A stretch of 6,530 nucleotides of DNA, from positions 1 to 6,530 of the forward strand of contig JAAYSR010000258.1 of assembly GCA_012518325.1 (NCBI GenBank), in the 5' to 3' direction. The translations under genes and the position numbers were made by a program. A model generated the notes under the pieces. That model was not told the DNA's origin. It was given only the letters and a program-made list of their open reading frames with translations, and ran no database searches. Source of the stretch: Bacillota bacterium (GTDB lineage Bacteria > Bacillota > Limnochordia > Darwinibacteriales > Darwinibacteriaceae). Positions 1-6,284 of this stretch are shown here, piece after piece; within the stretch, counting starts at the first letter, position 1, and each line of letters opens with the position of its first letter.

Positions 1-759
1 AGCAGAATAGCGGACTTGAAACTCTGCAGCCTCTCCTCGCTGACACAGTTTTTTCCTTGGATGTACTGATCCACCTTGGCGATCTCGCCGGAAACAGTGC
101 AGGCGGAGGCAAGCAGCTCTTCCACCGATTTCTGTAAAATGATCTGCCCTTCCTTGATAATGATGACCTCTTCCAGAAGATCAGCAGCTTCCTCAATTAG
201 GTGTGTAGAAAGTACAATCGTCTTTGGTTCTTCAGCATAATTCGCGAGGATTTCTCTGTAAAGAATCTCGCGGTGGTTGGCATCGAGGCCAAGGACCGGT
301 TCGTCAAAAAGCAAAATATCCGCACCGCTGGCCAAGGTCAAGATCGCTTTAAAAATGGAGGCATAGCCGGTGGATAGCTCCTTCACCTTTTTCCTATGAT
401 CCAGGCCAAAGCGCTGTGCAAGCTCTTCGGCGTAAGGCAGGTCAAAACCTGGATAAAACTTGCCGGTCCACCGAAAGATCTCCCCTATTCTGCGGGATTC
501 CGGATACAGATTGGCTTCTGCCATATAGAAGATTCTTCCTAAGACATGGTCATTCTCCCATACCGGTACCCCGTCAACTGTGATGATTCCTTGAGTAGGA
601 TGCATCTTGCCTGTGATCAGATTCAGCAGGGTAGTTTTGCCTGCCCCGTTCCGTCCGAGGAGCCCGTAAATTTTCGCCTCGTCAAGGACAAAGCTGACAT
701 TGTCGAAGGGCTGTGGTATGGCCATAGACTTTAGTTACATTGCTGACCTCAATTCTCAT
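1..759 (-). CDS. ABC transporter ATP-binding protein, YtrB-like; C-terminus cut by window edge, apparent frameshift near N-terminus
   Basis: This is an ATPase subunit of an ABC transporter, expected at the inner face of the membrane with a permease encoded beyond the left edge. Read from about 722 downwards, the frame shows Walker A (GRNGAGKTT), a variant signature (LSTGYASIF instead of LSGGQ), Walker B (ILLFDEP) followed by LGLDA, and an H-loop STH. The natural start is ATG at 759. It overlaps the GntR stop by 11 bases, follows AAAGGGG, and begins MRIEVSNVTKVYGHTTA as family members do. That frame ends in TGA after 26 codons. Removing one base at about 705-710 (one C of the CCC run, or the following C) joins it to FDNVSFVLDEAKIYGLLG. 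This could be a real mutation, a sequencing error, or recoding. A downstream ATG at 725 restores an open frame but has no good ribosome site and loses the first beta strand. Family is certain; functional state is not. The GntR partner suggests a YtrAB-type system induced by envelope stress or antibiotics, which is inference. Confidence 0.85.
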
Positions 760-1123
760 CGCCGGAACCCCTTTCTATCATCTCTACTACTTCCTGTGGA
801 GATATATCAAGTTTTTTTGCTTCTTCGAGAAGTGTTGCCACGAAGGACTCATAAAACTTTGCCCTTCGCTTCTGCATCACTTTCCGCCTGGCCCCGGGGG
901 TGACAAACATGCCCACCCCCCGCTTTTTGAACAGAATTCCTTCATCCGCCAACAGATTGACACCTTTCCTGGCTGTGGCAGGGTTGATCTTCAGCGCCAC
1001 CGACAGTTCTGTGGTTGAGGGAATCTGTGTGTCTTCCGGAAAGATACCTTTTAAAATGTCATCCTCTATCGCTTCCGCCAGCTGAATATAGATGGGCTGC
1101 TCACTGTCGAAGTCCAGAATCAC
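749..1123 (-). CDS. GntR-family transcriptional regulator, YtrA subfamily
   Basis: This is a 124-residue DNA-binding repressor. The N-terminal winged helix-turn-helix covers about residues 8-75. It opens with QPIYIQLAEAIEDDI, has the recognition region IPSTTELSVALKINPATARKG, and the wing KKRGVGMFV. A short helical tail (about 80-120) replaces the large effector domain of other GntR families, which is the YtrA hallmark; the length is normal for that group. The start is GTG at 1123, preceded five bases upstream by AAGGGGGG. It is the first gene of an operon with the ABC ATPase, whose ATG lies inside its last codons. The promoter in front carries a palindrome overlapping the -10 box, so autorepression is likely. 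The effector is not evident from sequence. Confidence 0.95.
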   Translation of the reverse strand: MILDFDSEQPIYIQLAEAIEDDILKGIFPEDTQIPSTTELSVALKINPATARKGVNLLADEGILFKKRGVGMFVTPGARRKVMQKRRAKFYESFVATLLEEAKKLDISPQEVVEMIERGSGDEN

Positions 1124-1140
1124 GCTATCCCCCCTTGTCG

Positions 1141-1162
1141 GTTAGTTACTTGTGTAATTAAC
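1141..1162 (-). promoter_or_regulatory. Putative GntR/YtrA operator, 9-base inverted repeat
   Basis: On the minus strand the arms are GTTAATTAC and GTAACTAAC, separated by ACAA, with one mismatch between arms. The palindrome overlaps the last two bases of the -10 box and extends over the transcription start. A bound dimer would block RNA polymerase. Assignment to the adjacent GntR protein is inferred from position and symmetry. Confidence 0.7.
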
Positions 1163-1189
1163 TATATGACCAATGGACTCTGCTGTCAA
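1161..1189 (-). promoter_or_regulatory. Sigma-A-type promoter of the gntR-ABC operon
   Basis: The -35 box is TTGACA at 1184-1189, a perfect match. The -10 box is TATAGT at 1161-1166, five of six. The spacer is exactly 17 bases. Transcription would begin near 1154, about 30 bases before the GTG start of the regulator. It sits just after the terminators of the upstream operon, so the two operons are independent units. Confidence 0.85.
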
Positions 1190-1201
1190 TACTTTTTTTG
1201 G

Positions 1202-1231
1202 AAAAATAAAAAACGTGGCGTCAAGCCGCCA
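1202..1231 (-). terminator. Second intrinsic terminator after the partner-switching operon
   Basis: On the minus strand a 5-bp hairpin, TGGCG with CGCCA around a six-base loop (1216-1231), is followed by CG and then a T-rich tract (1202-1213). It is weaker than the hairpin just upstream and probably acts as a back-up. Confidence 0.6.
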
Positions 1232-1259
1232 AAAAAGCCTCCCCTTTGGCCGGGGAGGC
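1231..1259 (-). terminator. Main intrinsic terminator of the partner-switching operon
   Basis: On the minus strand an 8-bp GC-rich stem, GCCTCCCC with GGGGAGGC (1237-1259, loop of seven), runs straight into TTTTTT (1231-1236). It starts only eight bases after the TAA of the PP2C gene. Read on the plus strand there is no comparable T run, so it serves the minus-strand operon. Confidence 0.9.
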
Positions 1260-1266
1260 TCGAGTT

Positions 1267-2448
1267 TTACGGTTTGATGACGATCACACTGATATCATCC
1301 TGCTGTATGGGAGCGTGTTTGAACATATCGTGGATGAGACCGTCGCAGATTCCATCGGCATCATACTCTTGGTAATTCAGGAGGGTCCGGGCAATGCCCT
1401 CTGCCCCGAACTGAACGTTCTCTTCATTGCGGGCTTCCGCCAGACCGTCGGAGTAGATGACCAGAATATCTCCTTCCTTTAGCTGAACCGCGAATGACGG
1501 ATACTTTGCATCAGCCTTAACGCCTAAAGCCACACCTTTGCTGGGCAGCGGCGCAACCTCCCCGGTCTCCTTGCGCAAAAGCAGGGGGCTGACATGGCCG
1601 GCGTTGGCATAGAGCAGCCTTTTGGTACCAGGCTCAAACACTCCGTAGAACTGAGTTACGAATGTATTTAGATGAACTATTTCTGACATGAATGTTCTGT
1701 TTAGATCAGAGAGCACTTGGCTTGGGGAAGCGACGGATTTAATCAGCTGCCGGAAAATCGTGCGGGCCATCAGCATCACAAGAGCTGCAGGCACCCCGCT
1801 GCCCATGGCATCAGCTAAAGTCAAGCCCACGATTCCCTTAGGATAAGAGAGAACATCTACATAGTCTCCCCCCAGCTCATGCGCGGGCAGACTGCGGAAG
1901 GCCAGGGACGCACAGGCTTTGGAGTTCTCCAGTTTCGGCATCAATTGTCTTTGCATCAGCTGCGCCATCTGCAGCTCCCGGGTAACTCGCCTGTCCCCGA
2001 AGAGATCGCTGGAGAAAACGACATCAACGAGTCTTTCTATATAAGTCAAGAGGCTGCGGAAACCGGCCACTTCATCCTGGGAAAACTGCTTGGTTGACCA
2101 GAAGATCAAAGTCAGCTGGACTCTCCCGCTTACAACAGGGACTCCCCAGTACGCCAAGGCAGTGCCCTTAGGCAGCCTTGCCGTCCCGCTGATTTCTTCC
2201 TGCGCCTTGTGCACTCGCAACGCAATTCTATGATCCTCCTGAGCCAGCTCGTCCTGCTTGATGTCGCTGTGAAAACCGAGACGGACCAGGGCTCCCGGTG
2301 CACCAATGTTTTCCATCCAAAAACTGACCGCGCCCACCTTGGCGATCCTGGCTACCTCTTCGCCCATGGCGCGAAAAGGAGCATCTAGGGAGCCTAGACA
2401 TTTGTCATATAGGTCGAATAGCAGGTCTTTACTGATCATGTGCTTCAC
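1267..2448 (-). CDS. SpoIIE/RsbU-type PP2C serine phosphatase with N-terminal GAF-like sensor region
   Basis: The predicted role is to dephosphorylate the phospho-serine of the STAS antagonist, releasing it to bind the kinase, as RsbU and SpoIIE do. Residues about 15-145 look like a GAF-type sensor fold, though this is weak by eye. A helical linker (about 150-172, RELQMAQLMQRQLMP) is typical of RsbU-like proteins. The catalytic domain is about 180-393, with metal-site motifs GGDYVD (D195), LADAMGSGVPAAL (D213), NAGH (282-285), YSDGLAEA (D334) and QQDDIS (D384/D385). All key aspartates are present, so it should be active. Length 393 is normal for a one-sensor RsbU-like protein. There is no membrane segment, so it is cytosolic. 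The start used is GTG at 2448, which overlaps the HD-GYP gene by 20 bases behind GAGG; ATG at 2439 is an alternative. It is the last gene of the operon. Confidence 0.93.
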   Translation of the reverse strand: MKHMISKDLLFDLYDKCLGSLDAPFRAMGEEVARIAKVGAVSFWMENIGAPGALVRLGFHSDIKQDELAQEDHRIALRVHKAQEEISGTARLPKGTALAYWGVPVVSGRVQLTLIFWSTKQFSQDEVAGFRSLLTYIERLVDVVFSSDLFGDRRVTRELQMAQLMQRQLMPKLENSKACASLAFRSLPAHELGGDYVDVLSYPKGIVGLTLADAMGSGVPAALVMLMARTIFRQLIKSVASPSQVLSDLNRTFMSEIVHLNTFVTQFYGVFEPGTKRLLYANAGHVSPLLLRKETGEVAPLPSKGVALGVKADAKYPSFAVQLKEGDILVIYSDGLAEARNEENVQFGAEGIARTLLNYQEYDADGICDGLIHDMFKHAPIQQDDISVIVIKP

Positions 2449-3451
2449 CCAGGTCCTCTATATCCTCCTGCCTTTTTACGATGAAATAGGTGGGATGTCC
2501 AAGCAGGTTCAACTCAACAGGGGGTTCCAGCGCCCCGAAGATATTGCGGTCAACCCGCACGATCGGCCGGGTTGGGAAGCCTCGGTTGGCTTCCACGACA
2601 ATGCCGGAAGAGCCGGTGTTAAGTTCCACCCGAGTGCCGACGGGATAGAAAGACACACAGTTTAGAAATGCCCGCACCGCCTGCGGCTCAAATTCCACTC
2701 CGCTCATGGCCATGATATAAGCGATGACTTCTTCGATCGGATACCGGTTGTTGGCGGACATCCAGTCAAATTTGTCTGCTACCGCAACAATTCGAGCATA
2801 CCTGGAAATTTCCTTCCCGGCCAAGCCCTCTGGGAAGCCGGTGCCGTCCCAGTGTTCATGATGCTGATAGACTGCGCGGACCACCTTTGGCTCTACGTTA
2901 CCGTTGCATTCCAGGATTTCTTTTCCTTTGGCCAGATGCTGTTCGTCTTCGCAAAAAAGCCTGCCTATATCGTGTAAAAGGCCAACAGTGGCCAGCGTCT
3001 CCAGGTCTTTCTGGCCAAGTTCCAGCTCCATGCCTGTGATCACACTGAGAATGGCCACATTGACGCTGTGGCTGAACAGCTCTTCATCGTGGGAACGGAT
3101 GTCCACAAGGTTGACCATGATATCTTCCTGCTCAAAAAGCTCATCAATGATCTTGACCAGTACGTCGTGGACCTTTCCCATCTCCAGGGTTGCCCCGCGC
3201 TGCACATTTTCCAAGACCCGTTTTGTTTCACGTACTGCCATCTGCCTTGTTTCCTCGCTGATGACATCCCTAAGTTCAATGTCCTGGTCCGAGGAAATGT
3301 ACACTACTTCGATGCCGTAGCGCCGCAGCTGCTCAATGTATCTTTCAGTTATCGCCACACCTTGTCTGAGCAGCCTTTGCCCGGTATTGCCAAAGATTGA
3401 CTTCGCCACCACCATGCCTGGCTTAAGCCTTGATACTGCAACTAGTCTCAA
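2429..3451 (-). CDS. HD-GYP-type phosphohydrolase, divergent; possible c-di-GMP phosphodiesterase
   Basis: This is a 340-residue cytosolic protein. Residues 1-55 match the small N-terminal domain common in Firmicute HD-GYP proteins (LKPGMVVAKSIF, then GIEVVYI). The HD region covers about 105-265: H128 in FSHSVNVA, H160-D161 in LLHDIGR, H172 in HLAKG, H197-H198 in YQHHEHWDGTGFP, and D226 in VADKFD. The C-terminal strand-rich tail (about 268-325, FYPVGTRVELNTG) is also usual for the family. HD-GYP enzymes split c-di-GMP to pGpG or GMP. Three departures are visible. The motif reads GFP rather than GYP. The lysine of HDxGK is arginine. The stretch between HD and the next histidine is about a dozen residues shorter than the canonical form. 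The metal ligands seem intact, so activity is plausible but not assured. The start is TTG at 3451, 12 bases after the kinase stop; AAGGGGGGG, overlapping that stop, is the ribosome site, and no upstream ATG fits. Confidence 0.88.
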   Translation of the reverse strand: MRLVAVSRLKPGMVVAKSIFGNTGQRLLRQGVAITERYIEQLRRYGIEVVYISSDQDIELRDVISEETRQMAVRETKRVLENVQRGATLEMGKVHDVLVKIIDELFEQEDIMVNLVDIRSHDEELFSHSVNVAILSVITGMELELGQKDLETLATVGLLHDIGRLFCEDEQHLAKGKEILECNGNVEPKVVRAVYQHHEHWDGTGFPEGLAGKEISRYARIVAVADKFDWMSANNRYPIEEVIAYIMAMSGVEFEPQAVRAFLNCVSFYPVGTRVELNTGSSGIVVEANRGFPTRPIVRVDRNIFGALEPPVELNLLGHPTYFIVKRQEDIEDLGEAHDQ

Positions 3452-3463
3452 TCCCGCCCCCCC

Positions 3464-3985
3464 TTATACCGCCGAGTTCTCCTTAACTATCCTGTCAAGA
3501 TCAAATTGAAGAACAAGTATGGTGCCCTGTTCTGAGGTATAGACCGTAACTTCTTCTGCAAAGCGGACCATGATGGGAAAGCCCATGCCCAGGCTGGAAT
3601 AGGTGGAAAACCTCTTCCCTGAAATGATGCAGAGCAGCACATCTAGATCCAGTCCGCCGCCATGATCGATAATGTGAAAGCAAGGCCCAGCCTCACCGGC
3701 AAAGATCATCAGCTTGCCTCCAGGTGTAAACTTGACTACATTGGTGACAGCCTCTGACAGAGTGATTAAGATCGGCAAACGAACCTCAGACCAAAAAGCT
3801 AGGCGGTCTGCAAAAAAACGGTCAACCTCTCTTCTGATGAGTGAGATGTCACCTTTTCCGGCAATCTCAAATTCCCTGACAGGCCGGTATGAGCCATACT
3901 TGGAATGATACTCTTCGTAAGGATGTACACTGACACGGTTATGTGGTCTAAATGCGTTTTCTGATTGACAATGCTCTGAACCCAT
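3464..3985 (-). CDS. Anti-sigma-factor-like serine kinase / HATPase (RsbT/RsbW/SpoIIAB group)
   Basis: This is a 173-residue GHKL ATPase expected to bind and phosphorylate the STAS antagonist. The N box is LSEAVTNVVKF, with E78 and N82. The G1 box is DHGGGLD (107-113). The G2-like glycines are in SLGMGFPIM (G133, G135). A final strand GTILVLQFD is typical of the fold. The GMGFPIMVRFAEE stretch resembles RsbT (GMGLPNI) at least as much as RsbW, so it could be a switch kinase acting on a partner other than a sigma factor. About 40 extra N-terminal residues, polar and aromatic, precede the ATPase domain and make it longer than RsbT or SpoIIAB. The ATG at 3985 shares its first base with the TGA of the STAS gene and follows GGAG by five bases, implying translational coupling. 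Confidence 0.9.
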   Translation of the reverse strand: MGSEHCQSENAFRPHNRVSVHPYEEYHSKYGSYRPVREFEIAGKGDISLIRREVDRFFADRLAFWSEVRLPILITLSEAVTNVVKFTPGGKLMIFAGEAGPCFHIIDHGGGLDLDVLLCIISGKRFSTYSSLGMGFPIMVRFAEEVTVYTSEQGTILVLQFDLDRIVKENSAV

Positions 3986-4287
3986 CAGGACTCCACTAGC
4001 TCCCTTATACCTATTATTTTGAGAATTTCCTCGATTTCCGGATTGTCATTTTCAATCCTGAAGCAGATATCCTTGGCCGCGCAGCGCTTGTAATACTTTA
4101 GGAGCTGGCCTACTCCTGTGGAGTCAATAAAGTCCAAACCTCCGATGGAAAAGGTGAGGCTGTGCACTTGGGCGGAATCCAAGCTCTTGATGGTCTCCTG
4201 AAGCACTTCTCCGGTCATCATATCCAGGTTGCCTGAAAGAGACACGACTACATCCGGTACATCTTTTTCCAACCTTACACTTAACAT
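3985..4287 (-). CDS. STAS-domain anti-sigma-factor antagonist (SpoIIAA/RsbV-like)
   Basis: This is a 100-residue single STAS domain, the normal length. The strand VVVSLSGNLD (13-22) and the conserved phosphorylation loop LDFIDSTGVGQLL (51-63) are clear; S56 of DSTG is the expected phospho-acceptor. In this family the unphosphorylated protein binds the kinase and frees its target, while kinase phosphorylation ends that binding and a PP2C phosphatase resets it. All three partners are encoded here. The ATG at 4287 follows AAAGGAGG by five bases, the best ribosome site in the window, which overlaps the stop of the gene before. This would favour an excess of antagonist over kinase. The gap from the FapA-like gene is 11 bases. 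Confidence 0.95.
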   Translation of the reverse strand: MLSVRLEKDVPDVVVSLSGNLDMMTGEVLQETIKSLDSAQVHSLTFSIGGLDFIDSTGVGQLLKYYKRCAAKDICFRIENDNPEIEEILKIIGIRELVES

Positions 4288-4298
4288 GACGTCCTCCT

Positions 4299-6125
4299 TT
4301 ATCCGTTAGCTGCCTCTGCAGACAGAGAGTCAAGTTCACGAAACGTGTGATCATACCACATACTGTTGATAACCCGCAGATCTGATCCGATCTTCAGCCT
4401 GACTCCAGGATAGAACTGTTTGGCAGTAATGGTGCCCCCTTCAGGGACTGAGAAATAGGTTTTGCCGATCCCCTTTGAGCCGGCTGTTCCCACACGAATC
4501 GTCTGTTTGGCCTGATAAGTGCCGCAGCGGCAGTCGCCGGCAATTTCAATGCTGCCGCCGGCGACCATGTCAGACCCATAGGCCAGAGACCCGGTTATAG
4601 CAATGTCTCCGGTGGCCTCCAACGTGGCGTTCTGGCAGTAGCTGGCGGTAATATTGGCCGGATATTCGAGATACTTAACCATCTCTTCAGCTAAGTGCTG
4701 AAGATCGTTGCCCATCGCATCCAGTGCTTCCCGGGATGTGATCGTAAGGGGCCCGCCATCAACGAAGCACTTGGCTATCCCCCGCATCCGGGCAATTAGA
4801 TCGCTGAACTCTTCTTCCTGCAGCTCACAGTTAATGTTTGCCAGAATTTCCCCAAGCTTGGCGAAGCTTTTGGGGATGCCGGGAAAGCGCATCTCTAACA
4901 GGAGCTTGATTAAATAGCCCGCGCCAGAATCGGAAAGGTCTTTTGTACTGAAATTGGGATGTTGCTGGAGCTGGGCGCAGGCGGCGGAGAGCTTGTACAG
5001 TTCCGGGATGACCTTTTTTACTAAGGCGAGGCTGCGGAACAGTCCGACAAGATGCTGGCCTGCACTGATGCTGCTGCTGATCACTTTGCCCTTCACAATC
5101 ACATCAGCTCCGGCGGTGATCTGGGCCTGGCAGACGTCGCCCATCACTTCCACCTGTCCGCCTGCATCTATTTCCATAGACTCACAGACACTGCCAAAGA
5201 CTACGACATCGCCCTTAAACCTGATGTTGCCAGTTTTCAGGTCCACATTACCCTCAATGATCATCTGCGGCGACACTGAAACCACGTTGCCCCGGATGAC
5301 CGGCCTGCCCGCCTTCTCTGCTACGGCTACGGTGCCGCCGCTGACCAGCTTCACTCCCCGTCCGGCCCGGAGTGCGGCATTTTTCGGCTCCGGCGGTTGG
5401 ACCAGCTGGCCAAAGACATTTCTGCCGGGTTTCCCTGGAATGGGGGGATGCCAATGGGCCAGGACATCGCCTGCATCCACAGACAGAATTCTGTTGCGCT
5501 CCCGATGGTCCACCCTTTCTTCCTCAGAGCTTTCCTCGGCGTCTTGAGCCTGCAGCTCCCAAACCCTTTCTATTCTGCCGTGAACTGGCGGCTGAGCCGG
5601 AATGCCCTCGGCGATGACTGCTTCAACATCCTCTAAGTTCCTGTAGGCACTGGCCAGGGCTTCGAGATCGATTCTAGTGCGGATTTTTAGATCCTGGATT
5701 TCCTTCAATACCTGCCTGAAATCAAGGGCTTGAGGCTGAAGCTCGCGAACCGGTTCTGTTTTCAGTTTTAATTTTTGTGCAGGTTCCCGATCGCAGAGCT
5801 TAAACTCCATTCCTTTGACAAAACGAGTCCTTAGAGTGACCTTCATCTTGTCAGGCGAGAGAAGGATCTCATATGCGCTCTGCGGTTTCTGATCAAGGAC
5901 GTGAAAAGAAACATCTGCTGCCGTTTCGACAACGAAGGGGCGTGAGACCGGCTCTCCGTTGACAAACACCTTTACTCCTTCACATGGGATAATCACCGGC
6001 CAGGCGCCGTTTCCCACCGGCTCCTCTACAATGAGCCTCCCGTCAACAATCCCTGCTTTTCCCGGCAAGTCAGAGGATACATCTAGATTGTCTTCCGCTT
6101 GCAGTTCCCCCATCTTTACCAACAT
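4299..6125 (-). CDS. DUF342 / FapA-family protein
   Basis: This is a large cytosolic protein, 608 residues from ATG 6125, with no signal peptide or membrane segment. The N-terminal part (to about 215) is mixed and polar, with an acidic patch EESSEEE near 200. Next comes the FapA hallmark: VDAGDVLAHWHPPIPGKPG, leading into repeated short strands with glycines (GNVVSV, GNVDLKTGNIRFKG, GSVCES, GDVCQA, GADVIVKG), which fold as a right-handed beta helix in DUF342 proteins. A helical insert (about residues 365-490) separates a second strand block (ATGDIAITG, GGSIEIAG, GTITAKQFYPG). FapA proteins are linked to flagellar assembly and polar localisation in some bacteria, but the function is poorly known and no flagellar gene is visible here. 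The start at 6125 has GGGGG five bases upstream; TTG at 6137 would add four residues but has only a T run before it. It is the first gene after the riboswitch. Confidence 0.9.
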   Translation of the reverse strand: MLVKMGELQAEDNLDVSSDLPGKAGIVDGRLIVEEPVGNGAWPVIIPCEGVKVFVNGEPVSRPFVVETAADVSFHVLDQKPQSAYEILLSPDKMKVTLRTRFVKGMEFKLCDREPAQKLKLKTEPVRELQPQALDFRQVLKEIQDLKIRTRIDLEALASAYRNLEDVEAVIAEGIPAQPPVHGRIERVWELQAQDAEESSEEERVDHRERNRILSVDAGDVLAHWHPPIPGKPGRNVFGQLVQPPEPKNAALRAGRGVKLVSGGTVAVAEKAGRPVIRGNVVSVSPQMIIEGNVDLKTGNIRFKGDVVVFGSVCESMEIDAGGQVEVMGDVCQAQITAGADVIVKGKVISSSISAGQHLVGLFRSLALVKKVIPELYKLSAACAQLQQHPNFSTKDLSDSGAGYLIKLLLEMRFPGIPKSFAKLGEILANINCELQEEEFSDLIARMRGIAKCFVDGGPLTITSREALDAMGNDLQHLAEEMVKYLEYPANITASYCQNATLEATGDIAITGSLAYGSDMVAGGSIEIAGDCRCGTYQAKQTIRVGTAGSKGIGKTYFSVPEGGTITAKQFYPGVRLKIGSDLRVINSMWYDHTFRELDSLSAEAANG

Positions 6126-6135
6126 CAACACCCCC

Positions 6136-6170
6136 AAAAAAAATGCTTTTTAGCTGCAACTAAAAAGCAT
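6136..6170 (-). terminator. Leader intrinsic terminator, expression platform of the riboswitch
   Basis: On the minus strand a perfect 11-bp hairpin, ATGCTTTTTAG with CTAAAAAGCAT around the loop TTGCAG (6143-6170), is followed by a run of eight T (6136-6143). It ends directly beside the GGGGG ribosome site of the FapA-like gene. Its position right after a c-di-GMP aptamer and before the start codon is that of a transcriptional expression platform. The loop plus flanking bases can pair with the 3' edge of the aptamer instead. Confidence 0.8.
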
Positions 6171-6194
6171 GCTAAAAAGCATTATAGTGCAGCT
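6152..6194 (-). promoter_or_regulatory. Candidate antiterminator pairing
   Basis: In the transcript AGCUGCA (6188-6194), at the 3' edge of the aptamer, is exactly complementary to UGCAGCU (6152-6158), which covers five of the six terminator-loop bases and the start of its right arm. The helix can extend by three pairs (CUA with UAG) across one bulged U. It excludes the top of the terminator stem and its loop. It would form when the aptamer is unbound. This is inference from base pairing only. Confidence 0.55.
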
Positions 6195-6270
6195 GGCTGA
6201 CATACACACTTGTGCTTAGTCCCTGTAGCTTTGCGTCCCGCGATTTCTCACGGTTTGCCAAATATTCTAT
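6185..6270 (-). promoter_or_regulatory. Cyclic-di-GMP class I (GEMM-I) riboswitch aptamer
   Basis: The minus-strand RNA holds the conserved GEMM-I landmarks in order. GGCAAACC is at 6252-6259. A stem closed by a GAAA tetraloop follows (CCGUGA-GAAA-UCGCGG, 6238-6253). Then comes GGGACGCAAAGC (6228-6239). A second stem carries ACUAAG and UAUGU, a variant of the 11-nt tetraloop receptor (CCUAAG/UAUGG), and it is followed by CAGCC. The aptamer binds c-di-GMP and controls the operon downstream. By my alignment from memory to the Vibrio Vc2 aptamer, the guanine that separates c-di-GMP from cGAMP binders (G20) is kept, favouring c-di-GMP. The outer P1 helix is not clear by eye, so the edges are approximate. 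Confidence 0.87.
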
Positions 6271-6284
6271 TTGTGGTTTGAAGT

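Noticed and set aside
1..725. Starting the ABC ATPase at ATG 725 as a normal intact gene
   Set aside because: There is no ribosome site before it, it lacks the first conserved strand, and the better-supported start at 759 encodes exactly that missing N-terminus in another frame. Kept only as an alternative.
2904..3320. A 138-codon plus-strand frame rich in Ser and Thr
   Set aside because: It is antisense to the HD-GYP gene and its composition is that of a complementary-strand shadow.
4954..5547. A 197-codon open frame on the plus strand
   Set aside because: It lies antisense inside the FapA-like gene, has low-complexity Ser/Thr/Pro-rich composition and no recognisable domain; it is a shadow of the real coding frame.
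6181..6186. A perfect TATAAT on the minus strand before the FapA-like gene
   Set aside because: No -35-like hexamer lies 16-18 bases upstream, and it falls between a riboswitch aptamer and its terminator, so it is more likely part of the transcribed leader.
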